DNA from: Quercus robur
Lineage: Eukaryota > Streptophyta > Magnoliopsida > Fagales > Fagaceae
DNA: 64,000 bases
NCBI RefSeq assembly: GCF_932294415.1
Contig: NC_065538.1
Coordinates: 44,678,843-44,742,842, forward strand
Direction of reading: 5' to 3'
The notes beneath the pieces are model-generated. The model made no database searches, had not been told where the DNA came from, and saw nothing but the letters and a program-made list of their open reading frames with translations. A program made the translations under genes and the position numbers. This document shows positions 1-12,319 of the stretch, one piece after another. Numbering within the stretch: the stretch's first letter is position 1; every line of letters starts with the position of its first letter.

Positions 1-294
1 GCTTTGTATAGATTGGAACTGAAACTTGTTGATGGGAAGAAGAACTCCAAAGGAAAGATAACCAATGATTCAGTTGCTGATCTGCAGAAGCAGATGGGAA
101 GGCTCTCTGCTGAATTTCCATCTGATAATAAGCGCTCTGTGAAGGGGAGGGCCAAGGTTAATGCAAAGGTTGGTGTTGGAAGCGTTTATCCCGTTCCAAA
201 TCGAATGGCACCAACAAATGGGACATATGAGTATGGGGTAAATGCACCGTATGATTATCTTGTGGACAATATAAATGAATATTACCTGACATAA
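1..294 (+). CDS. C-terminal end of an unrecognised protein (5' partial)
   Basis: The frame is open from the first base of the window to the TAA at 292-294, giving about 97 residues with no in-frame ATG needed, so this is the last exon (or part of it) of a gene that starts outside the window. The peptide is hydrophilic and basic in its first half (residues KKNSKGK, then a short stretch that could form a coiled coil around [12 protein letters not shown]), and ends in a Tyr/Asn-rich tail, DNINEYYLT. Codon use is normal for a plant gene and no stop interrupts it. I do not recognise the family and see no catalytic motif. The roughly 700 bases that follow are AT-rich and read like 3'UTR and spacer. 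Confidence 0.6.
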   Translation, partial: ALYRLELKLVDGKKNSKGKITNDSVADLQKQMGRLSAEFPSDNKRSVKGRAKVNAKVGVGSVYPVPNRMAPTNGTYEYGVNAPYDYLVDNINEYYLT

Positions 295-1790
295 TCGAGG
301 AAACTTGGATGGATGTAGAACAAGCTGCGTGCTGTTTAGTTACATTAGGCAGTCTTGGAATTTATGTTTTGCACTTTTCTCTTCAGTCGTTCGGTCTTCA
401 ATAACATGAAACAAAGCTCATTATTTTTGCCATTTGGAGAATTGTGAATAGCTCATTCTCACATGACATGCTGTATTCGACTTTCCTTTGACTTTCCTAG
501 ATGCCGGAGCTTATTTCTAACTTCTGGAAGATGGTGACAAACAGGGAAAATGGGTGCGCCTTACCCTAGCCCATTTTTCTAACTAATTGTGATATGTTGA
601 ACGCTAGAGACCATTTACTTTCACCAATACTGGAATAGGTGGATGCATATTATTGCTATAATATATGTCATATTATGTGTTTTTGAAGTTAAGCCAATGA
701 TATTAGTCTTTTGGCAAGCCACTCAAAAGGCAGTCTGCAACATGTAATGTGGAAAGTTGCTGCTGGTATATAATATTTATCTATTTAGCTGATGTTGAAG
801 GATCGCTCTTTAGTTTTCTTACCATGATGATCATTCAAAAATTTTGTTTTCTTACCATGAGCATTCAAAAATTTGTAGATAAATGACATTTTCAATGTTA
901 CTGTTGGTCTCTACAATACATGGGGAGGGAGTTTGCCTCTTATGACTGAAGTATTAAATTTTGGCATTTATCACCATCTGGTATTTTGCTACTAGGTCAA
1001 GAATTTCACTTTCCTACTATGTAATCCAGTAATGTAGTCTTAGATCAGGTTACATGCAAAAGCAAAAACACTGATGCAACTTCGTTTGTTTTGATAGGAA
1101 ACACAATGTTTTCTAGAAAATAACCAATTTTCTGGAAAGCAATTTTCAGAAAGATTACTTGTTTTGTTGATAGTCAATAAGAATTGTATTGGAAAGAAAG
1201 TGAAGTTACAGAAACTCTCCATGTACACAGGAAGTGTACTGAACTCAAGGAAGCTTATGACTAGCAAAAAAGTACATAATGTAAGGAGAGCAAGAAAAAC
1301 AGTTTTAGATCCACGAGAATTTTCTTCCCCTTCAAAGTTTTTGACTATTTCACTCGCTCCAAATAGTCCACCACAAGCACAATGATATGCACCCCATATA
1401 ATTGTTGCCCGTGACGACTAAAGCTCCGTCCTCCTCAACACGCCAACAGCTCCACCATGTGCTGTGGCAGTACCCAAGAAGTGCCAAACAAACAAAACTC
1501 CGAAGGTAGCTTACATGCAATGAATGAGCAAATGGTCCACCTCTTTTCCAGAAAACTTTATGACCTTGAAAAAATGAGTTGAAAATCATTTTTTTGGTGA
1601 CTGGCACTCTCAACTGACTAACTTACTAAATGCAAAGATCCATTGATAAAACCCACAGATTGGAATAGCTCAGCCCTGTAAGTTTCCGATAACTTGAAAA
1701 GACTAGATAAAATATTTGAAAAATTGTTTCCCCACATATAAAGAAGAAAATCTCACCATATCAAACACACGAATGCTGTAGTTTACATGA
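295..1790. other. Spacer with 3'UTRs of two convergent genes and a decayed MITE
   Basis: No coding exon seen. The left part is the presumed 3'UTR of the gene ending at 294. From about 1085 to 1612 there are inward-facing segments (TTTTCTAGAAAAT... and CCAGAAAACTTT...) like the ends of the TGTTTGTTTTG...AAAACATT MITE group; a better preserved relative lies at 57016-57203. A minus-strand AATAAA at 1809-1814 is a plausible polyadenylation signal for ELOF1. Confidence 0.4.
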
Positions 1791-2197
1791 AAAAGGACCC
1801 TACAACAATTTATTGTATAAACAACTGAATGCCTAGCTGTAACTTCGGCACAGAACATCAAAAAGCAAGCTCCCTCAATTCAGCATTGAAGAAGAGAACA
1901 AAAAGTAAACCAGAAACTCTCATACATTACGTAATCACATTACATTGGCATATAAAAATTACATATTTCAGAGCAAAACATTGGAATACTTGATATTTGG
2001 ATAGCATATTTGTAAGACAGTTTCCTTGATGTTTTGCACAAATTATTCTCTCTTAATTCCCATGCATTAGGGTCCTACTTAAAACTACGATACTGCTTGC
2101 AGAAATAGACGCGCACTGCTTCCATCAAGATAGTTGCTGGCTTGAAATTTAATATATATTCCTACACAGCTGTTATTCCAGTGCATCAGTTCTCCTT

Positions 2198-2277
2198 TTA
2201 GGCACCGTCATCCTCAAGGGTGTTAACCCGTTCACATTCATCAATCCATTCACTGTATCTGCAATCACAACTTCAAC

Positions 2278-2314
<37 letters not shown>

Positions 2315-3343
2315 GGAGAGGGAGAGAGCACTTACATGTCTATTGGCTCAGACAAAGCTGCACATGCAAGGGAGAAAATGTGTAAGAATTAGTTCAATTA
2401 TAATTCTCAATAATCTCTTAGCAACAAATAAAATAAAAACTCAGTATTCACCATGCCTTTTTAGTTTTCTATTCCCCCTACCATCTCTAATAAATTTATG
2501 AAATTGAAAGGGGAATCACTGTTACATGTTGTAATTTCATGATAAAAAATGCTGTCTCGAATTTAATCTACTCAAAGAATATCACTTTATACATGGCAAA
2601 GCAATGCTTTGACAAATTACCTGTGACGGTGGTGCTAAAGCTCTCCTGGCATATTCTGCACGAGGCTTCCCCAATCAAGTTCTTCATATCACTGAAACCA
2701 GATAAATTCCAAAAGGAAGAATAAAACCATGTACTCCACAACATCAACATATGGAATCAACCTTATACATGTTTGTTCACATGACCTTCCACTAGCACAT
2801 AATCAGCCATATGCAATCAATTTTCATTGGACGTGTGTGCGTGTGGCCTGAAAAGGGTCGGAGGTGTGGTGGCGGCATCCCTATCCATGGTGCCAACAAG
2901 GCATCCCAAGGAAGGGTATATCCGACCGACCCTAGGTGAATGTAGTGTGATTCGACACTCAAGTCAAGGAATTGAATGACAAGAACAATCACATTTACTA
3001 ATTACTATTCATCCTTATCTATTTGATGCAGTGGTGTGGTACAGAAAAATAATGGCAAACATGACATACTAACAGAGAAATACAATTAGTTTTCAAAAAA
3101 AAAAAAAACCTGCTGATGTCCAACAGTTCCCCACTAGTCAATTTGAGATAGTTGGGCCACTGGTACTTTAGACATTCCTTTACATATATGATCGTCATAC
3201 AGCATACAAGAAAATCACATATATACTTACATTCTGCATTCAACACTTGTGCCATGGTTGCAGAAAGGACAGCTGAAGACAGTGTCAAGCTTGTCCATTC
3301 TCTTCTTAGGTGGTGGCTTTGTTTTTGCTTTCCTCTTCCCCAT
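2198..3343 (-). CDS. ELOF1: Transcription elongation factor 1 homolog (ELOF1), four coding exons
   Basis: Exons on the minus strand: 3343-3231, 2691-2621, 2357-2336 (only 22 nt) and 2258-2198. They sum to 267 nt with consistent phases and GT-AG borders, giving 88 residues, close to the usual 80-120 for the family. The product begins MGKRKAKTK (basic tail) and carries the ELOF1 zinc ribbon: CPFC (Cys25, Cys28) and CRIC (Cys49, Cys52), followed by the conserved [15 protein letters not shown] and a short acidic end. ELOF1 binds RNA polymerase II, aiding elongation in chromatin and transcription-coupled repair in the nucleus. The ATG at 3343 is chosen because MGKRK is the family start. Upstream on the same strand a CCGTCG/GTACGC donor (exon end 4853) suggests a 5'UTR exon and a leader intron of about 1.5 kb that holds SSRs and a foldback element. 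No defect is seen. Confidence 0.93.
2279..2311. repeat. (GA)n microsatellite in ELOF1 intron 3
   Basis: About 16 uninterrupted GA units between the 22-nt exon and the last exon of ELOF1. On the sense (minus) strand it is a CT tract just upstream of the acceptor at 2259-2261, so it extends the polypyrimidine tract. Confidence 0.95.
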
Positions 3344-3503
3344 AGCTCAAATCCTTCCTTCAATACAAAACCTTTTTATTTAAAGCAAAGTCAGTTTATA
3401 ATCAATACACAACAACCAAACAAAACAGCAACAACAACAACAAATAAAGCCTTAGTCCAAATAATATGGGGTTATAGATCAACCACACTTACATCAATTT
3501 CCA

Positions 3504-4262
<759 letters not shown>

Positions 4263-4296
4263 TATATATACATATATAAGCGCGCGCGCGCGCGCG

Positions 4297-4331
<35 letters not shown>
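4263..4331. repeat. Compound (TA)(GC)(CA)(TA) microsatellite
   Basis: Runs of TA, then GCGCGCGC, then CACACA, then about 14 TA units, abutting the right end of the foldback element. Confidence 0.9.
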
Positions 4332-4332
<1 letters not shown>

Positions 4333-4852
4333 GATGCTAATAACAATTTTCTCAAAACTTTTGCAATACCATACTCTTCAAACAAATACAAGATTCAACA
4401 CTGACTAATATATACCTAATCAAGAAACAATTCTTTGCTTAATCCACGGGCAATACAAAACCTAACCTTTTTTTTGGCTGAGAGATTAAACGAAAACATA
4501 AAAGAATGATTATTAAACATAATATTGAAATCAAATAAAAGCCCTAGAATATAACTAATAAAATCGGATTCTAGGTCAATTAAATTGTAAAAATTATACT
4601 GTTTGGTTCCTAAGAAATTTCCAAAAAAATATATAAAAAAACCATGAAATTAAACTTCGCAAATAATTTATCGGAAATTCAATAACCTCTTATCAATGCT
4701 TCGACATAATTATTTAAAATTTCGATTGCAAAAAAACAAAGAAGAGAATAAATGAATTTAAAGATTTTCTACTTTTCTATAGATTCCCTATATTTCTCGG
4801 GAACCAAAAAGAGCGTAACAGAAAAGAAAATCAAAAGGAAAAAAAAGCGTAC

Positions 4853-4990
4853 CGACGGAGTCTGATTTGCGAGTTGATCAGAAACCCCAAATATTTCACA
4901 CACAATGAATGAGAGAGAGAGAGAGAGAGATACTTATGGGTGCAAGATTGTAGATATTTTGTAGCAAGTGAATAGAAGAGTAAACCCTTT
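4853..4990 (-). promoter_or_regulatory. Probable ELOF1 5'UTR exon and promoter
   Basis: On the minus strand a CT microsatellite leader (4913-4930) is followed by TTTGGGGTTTCTGATCAACTC and ends at CCGTCG before a GTACGC donor. A TATA-like TTATATTGA lies about 25 bases upstream of position 4980. The exon is inferred from splice-like signals and the gap to the ATG; RNA evidence is needed to fix it. Confidence 0.45.
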
Positions 4991-5077
4991 AGGTCAATAT
5001 AAGGAGGAGAAAAACAAAATAAAAACAGAGAAAATACTTTTTCTTTTCCAGGTGTAAGACGGAAACGGTGCTATATG

Positions 5078-5089
5078 AAACGACACCGT
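5078..5089. promoter_or_regulatory. AAACGACAnCGT motif upstream of ELOF1
   Basis: AAACGACACCGT, about 90-100 bases upstream of the presumed ELOF1 start. The same motif precedes two other genes in the window (6738-6749 and 32334-32347). Confidence 0.4.
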
Positions 5090-5105
5090 CTTATAAGGAT
5101 ACTTA

Positions 5106-5405
5106 GGTTATGCTCGGATTAGGCTGAAAACCCACGTTTGCGTTGTTTTTTTTTTTTTCACGCGTTTGTGAGACTTGCAGCTACTGTTTATGTACTGTTT
5201 AATGAACAGTAGCTACAAAGTTTGACTTTTCTCATTTTTTTTCAACCAATCAGTGCACATCGTGTACTGTTCATGTACCCACAAATTTCACTTTTCAATA
5301 ATTTTTTCATTAAAAATGGGTCTCACGGTACTATTCACACATTTAAAAAATATTTTGTTACAGTGTTTTTCAGTTTTCAATTTTCAGCTGTATCTAAACG
5401 GACCA
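5106..5405 (-). mobile_element. Tourist-like MITE, copy A
   Basis: About 300 bp with termini GGTTATGCTCGGATTAG and, inverted, GGTCCGTTTAGATACAG. The interior has the family hallmarks: poly-T next to CACGCGTTTG, repeated CTACTGTT/ATGAACAGT and TGCACATCGTGTACTGTTC, then GGGTCTCACGGTACTATTCAC. It is the reverse of the copy at 33403-33717. The left flank is TTA; the right flank is too decayed for a clean duplication. Confidence 0.75.
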
Positions 5406-5880
5406 TAATTACTCAAAATTGAGTTTATTTATTACATTAATTTTTTAATTTAAGTTGTATTGGTCCTTAAAGTTTTTTTTTTTTTTTAATTTAATATTCT
5501 CGTGTCAAAATGAGTCAACCTACCAGTTATTTATGAATAATTTTAGATAATACTTATTAAACAATAATATCTATTAAATGAAGCATCTCACAAATATTTT
5601 TTATTTTATAAAGTGAAAAATAATAAGAGTTTTACAGTTTGATGGGTTGATGCCTCTTATTATTTTCAACTTAAATATCTAAGGTTTAAATTCTCTCGCT
5701 CCCATTATCGAATTTAAAACTATTGAATTTAAAAAAGAAGAAGACAAAATTACATCTTTTAAATCCGAGTTAATTATTATGCCGATTAGTGTTTTGTAAT
5801 ACTAAAAAAACCATTTAAATAAAAATAAACAGCTTAATAAAAAAGACTAAATTAAACTCCATCAATGACTAATCAAAGAG
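5406..5880. other. AT-rich spacer
   Basis: No gene, no clear repeat borders. A poly-T run sits near 5474-5488. Confidence 0.5.
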
Positions 5881-5891
5881 GAAAAAATAAA

Positions 5892-6027
5892 GTGAGATCC
5901 AGTTAGCTCAACTGGAAAAGTCTCTGCCGATTGTATAAGAGATCGGGGGTTCAATCTTCACTTACACTTGGTTTGATGATAAAGAGTTATCATCAGAAGC
6001 GAATGCCATAAGTTGAAACTCTCTCTC
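5892..6027 (+). mobile_element. tRNA-derived SINE, copy A
   Basis: Starts GTGAGATCCAGTTAGCTCAACTGG with an RNA polymerase III A box (TTAGCTCAACTGG) and a B box (GGGTTCAATCT) about 35 bases later. The tRNA-unrelated tail is GGTTTGATGATAAAGAG...GCGAATGCCATA...TTGAAACTCTCTC. AAAAAATAAA is present on both sides (5882-5891 and 6028-6037) as a likely target duplication, although its low complexity weakens that. Not a functional tRNA: no acceptor stem pairing. Confidence 0.8.
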
Positions 6028-6730
6028 AAAAAATAAAAAATTCTAGATATCAAAATTTTTCCCATCAAAAAAAAAAAAAAAAAAAGGAAAAAAAAAAATA
6101 AAAAGAAGCACTATATCATCCACTAAACTCACTAGCCATTGAAAATGTAAAATCAACTTGCATAACATTTGCCAACACAGTGTTTGATCTAAAAAGGGAA
6201 CAAAAAATACATCACACTCAAAATAAATCAAAACAAGATCATGGCTACAATCAAAATCAAGCACACATAACATTTGACTACTTACTATGTTAGCGAATTG
6301 GCCACATGAAACTCAAAATTACTTGCCAAAAAAAAAAAAAAAAAAAACCCCAACTTGTTGGGTGTTCTTGTTCGTGAGTCTACCTAATCGTCCAATCAAA
6401 GATTTTCTAATTGACAAATAATGCTTGTGCTCTCCCTCACTTAAAACATCGTCGTGAAAAATCTATCTATCATTCATTTCCATTCATAAAAACCTTGATT
6501 CTAGCTATAGCCCTAGCACTTGTCTCCTTAGCAAGCAAATCCCTCCTCTTCTCATTTTAGCTCAAATCATTATTAGATCCATTCACAGTCATACTTTAAA
6601 AATAAAATAAAAGTTATGGTATTGAATTGATTTATTTATTTTTGAAAAACATACTTCTTAGTTTTTACCTATAGTATAATTTCTTTAAGAAAAACTCATA
6701 ACTTTCTTTATTGATTTAATTTTCAGAGTT
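6028..6730. other. AT-rich spacer with A-runs
   Basis: Poly-A runs near 6068-6100 and 6328-6347; otherwise nothing recognised. Confidence 0.5.
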
Positions 6731-6737
6731 TAAACCA

Positions 6738-6823
6738 AAACGACATCGTATCGCGTAGGCGCCAAAAAGAGAAATCCGAATAGAGAAATTGCCGCCCATA
6801 TGAAGGGCAGAGGGTATATAAGG
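6738..6823 (+). promoter_or_regulatory. Promoter of the BED/hAT-like gene: AAACGACATCGT motif and TATA box
   Basis: AAACGACATCGT at 6738-6749 and a good TATA box, GTATATAAGG, at 6814-6823. Transcription would start about 30 bases further on. A GTAAGT donor at 6936 and a pyrimidine-rich acceptor TCTCTTTTAG ending at 7497 define a probable 5'UTR intron, placing the leader exon at about 6850-6935. Confidence 0.6.
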
Positions 6824-7536
6824 AAATAGAACATTTCTAATAACAAGCCCCACTGCCCCAACACAGTATCCCACCGTACCGATCATTTACTGCCCAATCG
6901 AAATCCCAGCGTCAACAAAGCTATTTACTGTAACTGTAAGTAAATTCTCTAACGATTTCGCTTTCTCTTTATTTTATCTTTCAATCATACTGATTTTTAG
7001 CTCCTAATGCATATATGAGAATGTAACATTTTTGCATTTCAATTATGCTCAACTTTTAGTTTTTTATTTTTCATGTTGTTGTGAAATTATATACATCACT
7101 TTGTGCACATTCTGCTTTTCAATCACTTTTTTTTTTCTCTCTCACAAACATAGTTTAGAAACTGGAATAAATAATCCAAATGGTGTTAATAAGGGACAAC
7201 TGTGTTGTGTTCTAAAATCAATCATACTAATTGATTTTTTAGCTCCGAATATTGTTTCGTGTTTTTTGTCTGTTCAATCAAGTTATAGCACATTCTATGC
7301 CTAAATCCTTTGTGTATAGTATATGTCACATTTTGCAATTCAATAATTGTTACTTTTTTCTTAAATCAATGTTCTCTTCGGGGCAATTTTTGATTCAGGA
7401 TTCCATTTTAGCAGTTATTTAGAAATTATGTACATCACTTCGTGCAGATTTTCTGAACTGAATATTACCAACTTCTCACAAAAATAGTCTCTTTTAGAAT
7501 ACAACATTCAAAAATTTTCGACACGTGGGTGGCCTA

Positions 7537-9878
7537 ATGGATGCCAATGAAGATGCTAATGAAGGCATAAATCTTGAGATTAATGAGGATGCAAATGAAG
7601 ACATTAACCTTAAGGTTAACGAGGATGCTAATGAAGACATTGGTCTTAAGGTTATCAAGGATGCTAATGAAGGCATTAACCTTAATGTTAATGAGGATGC
7701 TAATGAAGACATCAGTCTTAAGGTTAACAAGGATGCTAATGAAGGCATTAGTCTTAAGGTTAAGGAGGATTCTAATGAAGGCATTAATCTTAAAGTTAAC
7801 GAGCATGTTGATATTTTAAAAGAAGATTTGAATCCAGCCGTGAAGAATCTGAAGAGGACTTATGCGGCTATGAATGGCTTTATAGAAATAACACTTTCAA
7901 ATGGTCTTAAGAAGGCACAATGTGTTCATTGCGAGGAAAAATTTGTAGTGGAGCCCGGTGATGATGGTGGTACAGCTCAATTCCAGAGGCATGTGCAACA
8001 ATGTGAAGGTTGTGAAGAGACCACTAAGAAGCGTTTGATTATGTCTTATAAGACGTGTAGAATTAAGAATGACAATGTGCGCATACTTAAGAATTTTAAT
8101 TTTGATCAAGAAAAGGTAAGAGAGGCAGCTGCAGGGATGGTGATTGGGAATGAGTGCTTATTTAAGATGTTTAAGAGCAAAGTTTTCAATTTGTTTGTGA
8201 ATTCTTTTAATCCAGAGTTTGAGAGAATATCGCCTAGAATTGCAAAAGGTGATTGTCTCAGAATATATGAGGATGAGAAAGAAGAGTTGAAGGAATTGTT
8301 AGAGACTGTTGATAAGTTGAGTCTTACAGCAGAGTTGTGGCATGTGGGTAATAAAACAGTTTATGTGTGCCTCACTGGACATTTTTTTGATTCTGAGAAG
8401 AAACTGCAAAGGCGCATATTGAGCTTATGTGATGTGCCATCTCCACGATCTGGACTTGCTATTTCTGATGCTATTTTCAAGTGTCTGCTGGATTGGGGAA
8501 TTGAAAATAAAGTGTCTTCAATTACAGTAGATTGTTCATCAGCTAGTGGTGTTGCTTTGGATCATTTGAAGCATAGAATTGGCTCTAATGGAAAGCTTTT
8601 ATTTGGTGGTAAGGTATTTCATCAGCGATGTTGTGTACATATCATAGATCTCATGGCACAGAATGGACTTAATGAGATTCATGATTTCGTGGACAACATA
8701 CGTAAAAGTGTTAGATATCTGCGTTTATCAAAAAAATGCCTCCTCAAGTTTACTGAAATTGTCAAACAGTTGCATATGCCTTCAAAGAAATTGATTCTAG
8801 ATGATTCTGCATGTTGGAATGCAACATATTCTATGTTAGTGGCTGCAATGGAGTTTAGAGAAGTATTTCCTAGATATCAAGGTGGAGATCCAGATTACAC
8901 CTGGCTGCCTACTTCAGAAGACTGGGAAAGAGGTGAACAGGTTTGTCAAATTTTAAAAGTTCTTGTTGACGTAAAAAAGGTCTTTTTAAGAAGTGAAAAT
9001 CTAACTGCAAGGGTACTTATGAAGGGTATATGGAAGATAAGAGAAGTTTTGAGTAAAAAATCAATGGCTGAGAATCCTTATTTGCAGGCTGTGGTTCTTA
9101 AAATGAAAGGGATTTTTGACAAGTTTTGGGGTGAACTTCCCTTGTTGATAGCTTTAGCTACAGTCTTAGATCCAAGACTTAATATGAACTTTCTTGAGTT
9201 TTGGTTCCGAGAAAACTATCCAGAATTTGAAGCTGAGAGAAAAATTACCTATGTTCGTGATGCCTTATATGAGCTTTTCAATGGCTATGTTGTCAGTCAA
9301 GGTTCAAGCAACGGTGGACAGTGTATGCATGGAGATGGTCCAAAAGGTTGTTCTTCTAGTGTCTGTGTTCATACTGAAGATGATGAGACAGAACTATCTT
9401 TCTCGGACTCGTTTGAGCTTTACATGGAGCAACGCACTGCTAAATCTGATAAGTCTGAGTTAGACATGTACCTGGAAGAAGGACCCTGTCACAGTGCTTT
9501 GGGATCTGGTTGCAGTGTCTTGGAGTGGTGGAAAGCCAGAAGTTATGGCTACCCTATTTTGTCCAAGATGGCATGTGATATACTGTCAATACCTTTTGGT
9601 GCAACTTCAAGGTCTTCCTTGGGCACTCTGCACAGAATTGTTGATCACTATCACGCATCGATGTCAAAGGAGATGGTGCAGGCATTGAGTTGTGCAGCAG
9701 ATTGGTTAAATTGCTCTAATGGAATTAGAAGTTCCCCAGATGTTAGTATTTTCTTTTTCGATATAAAAAATTAGTTAAGGTCACATACTGTAAGTATTTT
9801 AAATCTCATGGTTGTTGCTTCTCTTTGCAGTATGAAAAAAACTTTGTCAAAGAGATATGGCTACCTTGGGGATTATAG
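7537..9878 (+). CDS. BED zinc-finger / hAT-transposase-like protein (RICESLEEPER/DAYSLEEPER type)
   Basis: Exon 7537-9741 joined to 9831-9878 (GTTAGT donor, TTTGCAG acceptor) gives 750 residues ending EIWLPWGL; without splicing the frame stops at 9774 in a hydrophobic tail, which looks less natural. Start: the ATG at 7537. Residues 4-90 are about seven repeats of a 12-residue unit like NEDANEGINLKV. Next comes a BED-like finger, Cys129-x2-Cys132...His152-x3-Cys156. The hAT core follows (ITVDCSSASGVALDHL, RCCVHIIDLMAQNGL, SACWNATYSML, ATVLDPRLNMNFLEFWF), then the hAT dimerisation region at about 640-725 (SELDMYLEE, WWKARSYGYPILSKMACDIL). No terminal inverted repeats or 8-bp duplications are seen around it, and it has a TATA promoter and introns, so a domesticated transposase acting as a nuclear DNA-binding protein is likely. 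The exact orthologue is unknown. Confidence 0.88.
7546..7806 (+). repeat. In-frame 36-bp minisatellite encoding 12-residue repeats
   Basis: About seven tandem units of 36 bp (AATGAGGATGCTAATGAAG...TTAAGGTT). Units vary mostly at the same codons (N/K/I at position 1, G/D in EGI/EDI, N/G/S before L), so the amino-acid pattern is kept. Because the unit is a multiple of three, other frames also stay open across it; those are artefacts of the repeat. Confidence 0.9.
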
Positions 9879-12277
9879 TTGTTTGCAGGCCCATGATGAA
9901 ACTTCTGTATGTCTATTTCATTCTTCTGAATGCATCATTTTTTTATTTTATTTTTATTACAGCACCAATATTTATTCACATAATATGCATAACTATACTC
10001 TTAAATTCCTGCTGTTGCAGGTAAATCAGTTCTGTTATTGTGGAGGGTGCTAGAAGTGATTGCTTGTGTTCCATTATCTTCATTTTGTAGGCATAGGATG
10101 ATGGCATATAAAATTTAAGTTGTTTACGTTTTCTTTGGCATTTGGTGAATTGGTGTTGTGTCTAATCTGTTATATTTAATTGTAAAACCTTTATTATATA
10201 TACAATCTGTTTCTGTTCAATTATTTTTATTGCAGAACTTTTTAGTTTTCTTTCCTGATCATTTGATTTTGATAAGAATGAAATAGTCAAAGATACAGAG
10301 ATGTAATCGTTTATACATAACGATGCCTATAAAAACAGAAAGTGCCAGTTTTGCCACATTCTGCTTAATTTTATTTCTAGTGTTCAGAATGTGGTTGTTA
10401 AAAGTGGTAAACATGATCGATACGGATCTTCTTTGTTGTACTGGGTGCCATTTATGGTGATATTTGCATAATTTTTCTCCAACTTCACCCTGTACCATTA
10501 GTCTTTTCAGCTGCATTCAGAAATTACAATTGGGATTTTAGAAGTAGATTCCATAATTTGTCCTTTTCCTGATTAAGTATGCTCTTGCATCTTTCTCTCA
10601 TTCTCATTTCTTTCTAGTACTTTCCGATCACGTAGCAGTGATTCTGGCTATTCTTATTCTTTATGATCATGATCTACAAGGAATTGCTCCTAAGTTGCAA
10701 TTTCAATGGTCATGTTCGATTGCTTGTGGATTTGCAACAATAAGTTGTTTTTCAGATGATACTATTTAGTCATATGCATTCCCTTCCGCATTTCCTGGTT
10801 CAACCATACGCATGGCTTCATTCTAAAAGCTTTTTATCTTTTTCAACTTAAGCTGCCCTTACATCAGGAAAAAATAATGTGTTTTTTCTACCAATAATTT
10901 TTTTGTATGATTGCTCAACAAGTACTGATAAATGTAGTGGAAACTGTAGCATTGAATGGTTTACAATATTGAAGAAAAAAAATCCCGGAACAGAAGAAGA
11001 GGCATTAGCAATGAATTATGCAATATCTGACTGCCACTTTTACAGCTAAAAAATGTTCGTCTAGTAACTAAACAAGGGTGAGTTTAATGATATTTTGTTT
11101 TTATTAAATATGGATTTGTTAGAATAATGGTTAAATAATGTAATATATTTATTTATTAATTGGTTTAAAATTTTGGGATAAGTATCCAAGTAAAAGCGGC
11201 GTGGAGTTAATTTAGTCTTGATTTGAGTCTAGTTAAATGATACTTTGTGTGCGGGTGTGACCGAACATTCTAAGCTATCTTTGCTAAGAGACCAGCGGGG
11301 ATTGACGAGGCTGATCTTATCACACCACGTTAATTGTTGAGATTTTTTCCCAAATAAACAAATTTAGTATTTTCTTGACTAACTTTCAATTACAGCTTAC
11401 TCTTAAGGTTTCATCTGGTTCTATCACAATCTATACTCACAAACTTTTCAATTGTTATTTATTTATTTATTTTATTGTTTGGATTAAAAAGAAAATGGCA
11501 TTAACATGGGTCTCTTTAAAATAGAGTAGGAGTCCAATATGAGGGATAAACCCTAAAAAATAACACCCACATTGGCTTTCCTGTACATTGTCCAAAATAA
11601 AAGTTTATTACAATACTTCTCTTTTGGAGAACACTACACCTTTTTCCAAATATCTTGTTCATTTTTTGAAGAGTGGGTGTGGATGTTTTCACTTTTGAGA
11701 AGGGGAGAAGATAACGGAAAAAGGAATGAATAAAGAATATTAAATAAAAAAGAGTTTAGAATAGAGAATGATGTGCATGTATTGAAAACATTTAGCTAAA
11801 ATAGAAAAAAAAAAAAAAAGATATTCTTAAGGGGTGAGATATATTTTTTTTTGGATGAATTCTTAAGGGTGAGTTAATATGAATGCTATTAAGGGTCTTT
11901 GGAAATAATTTTTTTTTTTTTGATGAAAAAAGATTTTATTGATCAGAGAAACAAATTACAAACAAAGAGTAGGTTCCTCCCTAACACACACACACACAAA
12001 AAAAAGAAAAAAAGAAGGAAAGTGGGAGGGCAGCTACCCCAATCAAAGGAATCAAAAAAATTACAAATTAAAGACCACTTAGCTAAGGAGGGAGCTATCA
12101 TATTGGCTAGCCTAGGAATCCAAGAAGTAGAAACATTAGAATCTAAATGATTTTATTTAGACGAGACTGTTATTGAGTAAACTTTAATAAATAATGTAAC
12201 TATAATTTTATCTGTGATCAATAGACAAATTTAATATCTATTTTTATATTTATTTGAAAAAGAATTAATGTCACCAA

Positions 12278-12319
<42 letters not shown>

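Noticed and set aside
5892-6027. Candidate tRNA gene
   Set aside because: A and B boxes are present but there is no acceptor stem or tRNA 3' end, and the same unit recurs with a SINE tail.
7494-7819. Open frames on both strands over the 36-bp repeats
   Set aside because: The repeat unit is a multiple of three and free of stops in most frames; only the frame continuing into the hAT domain is real.
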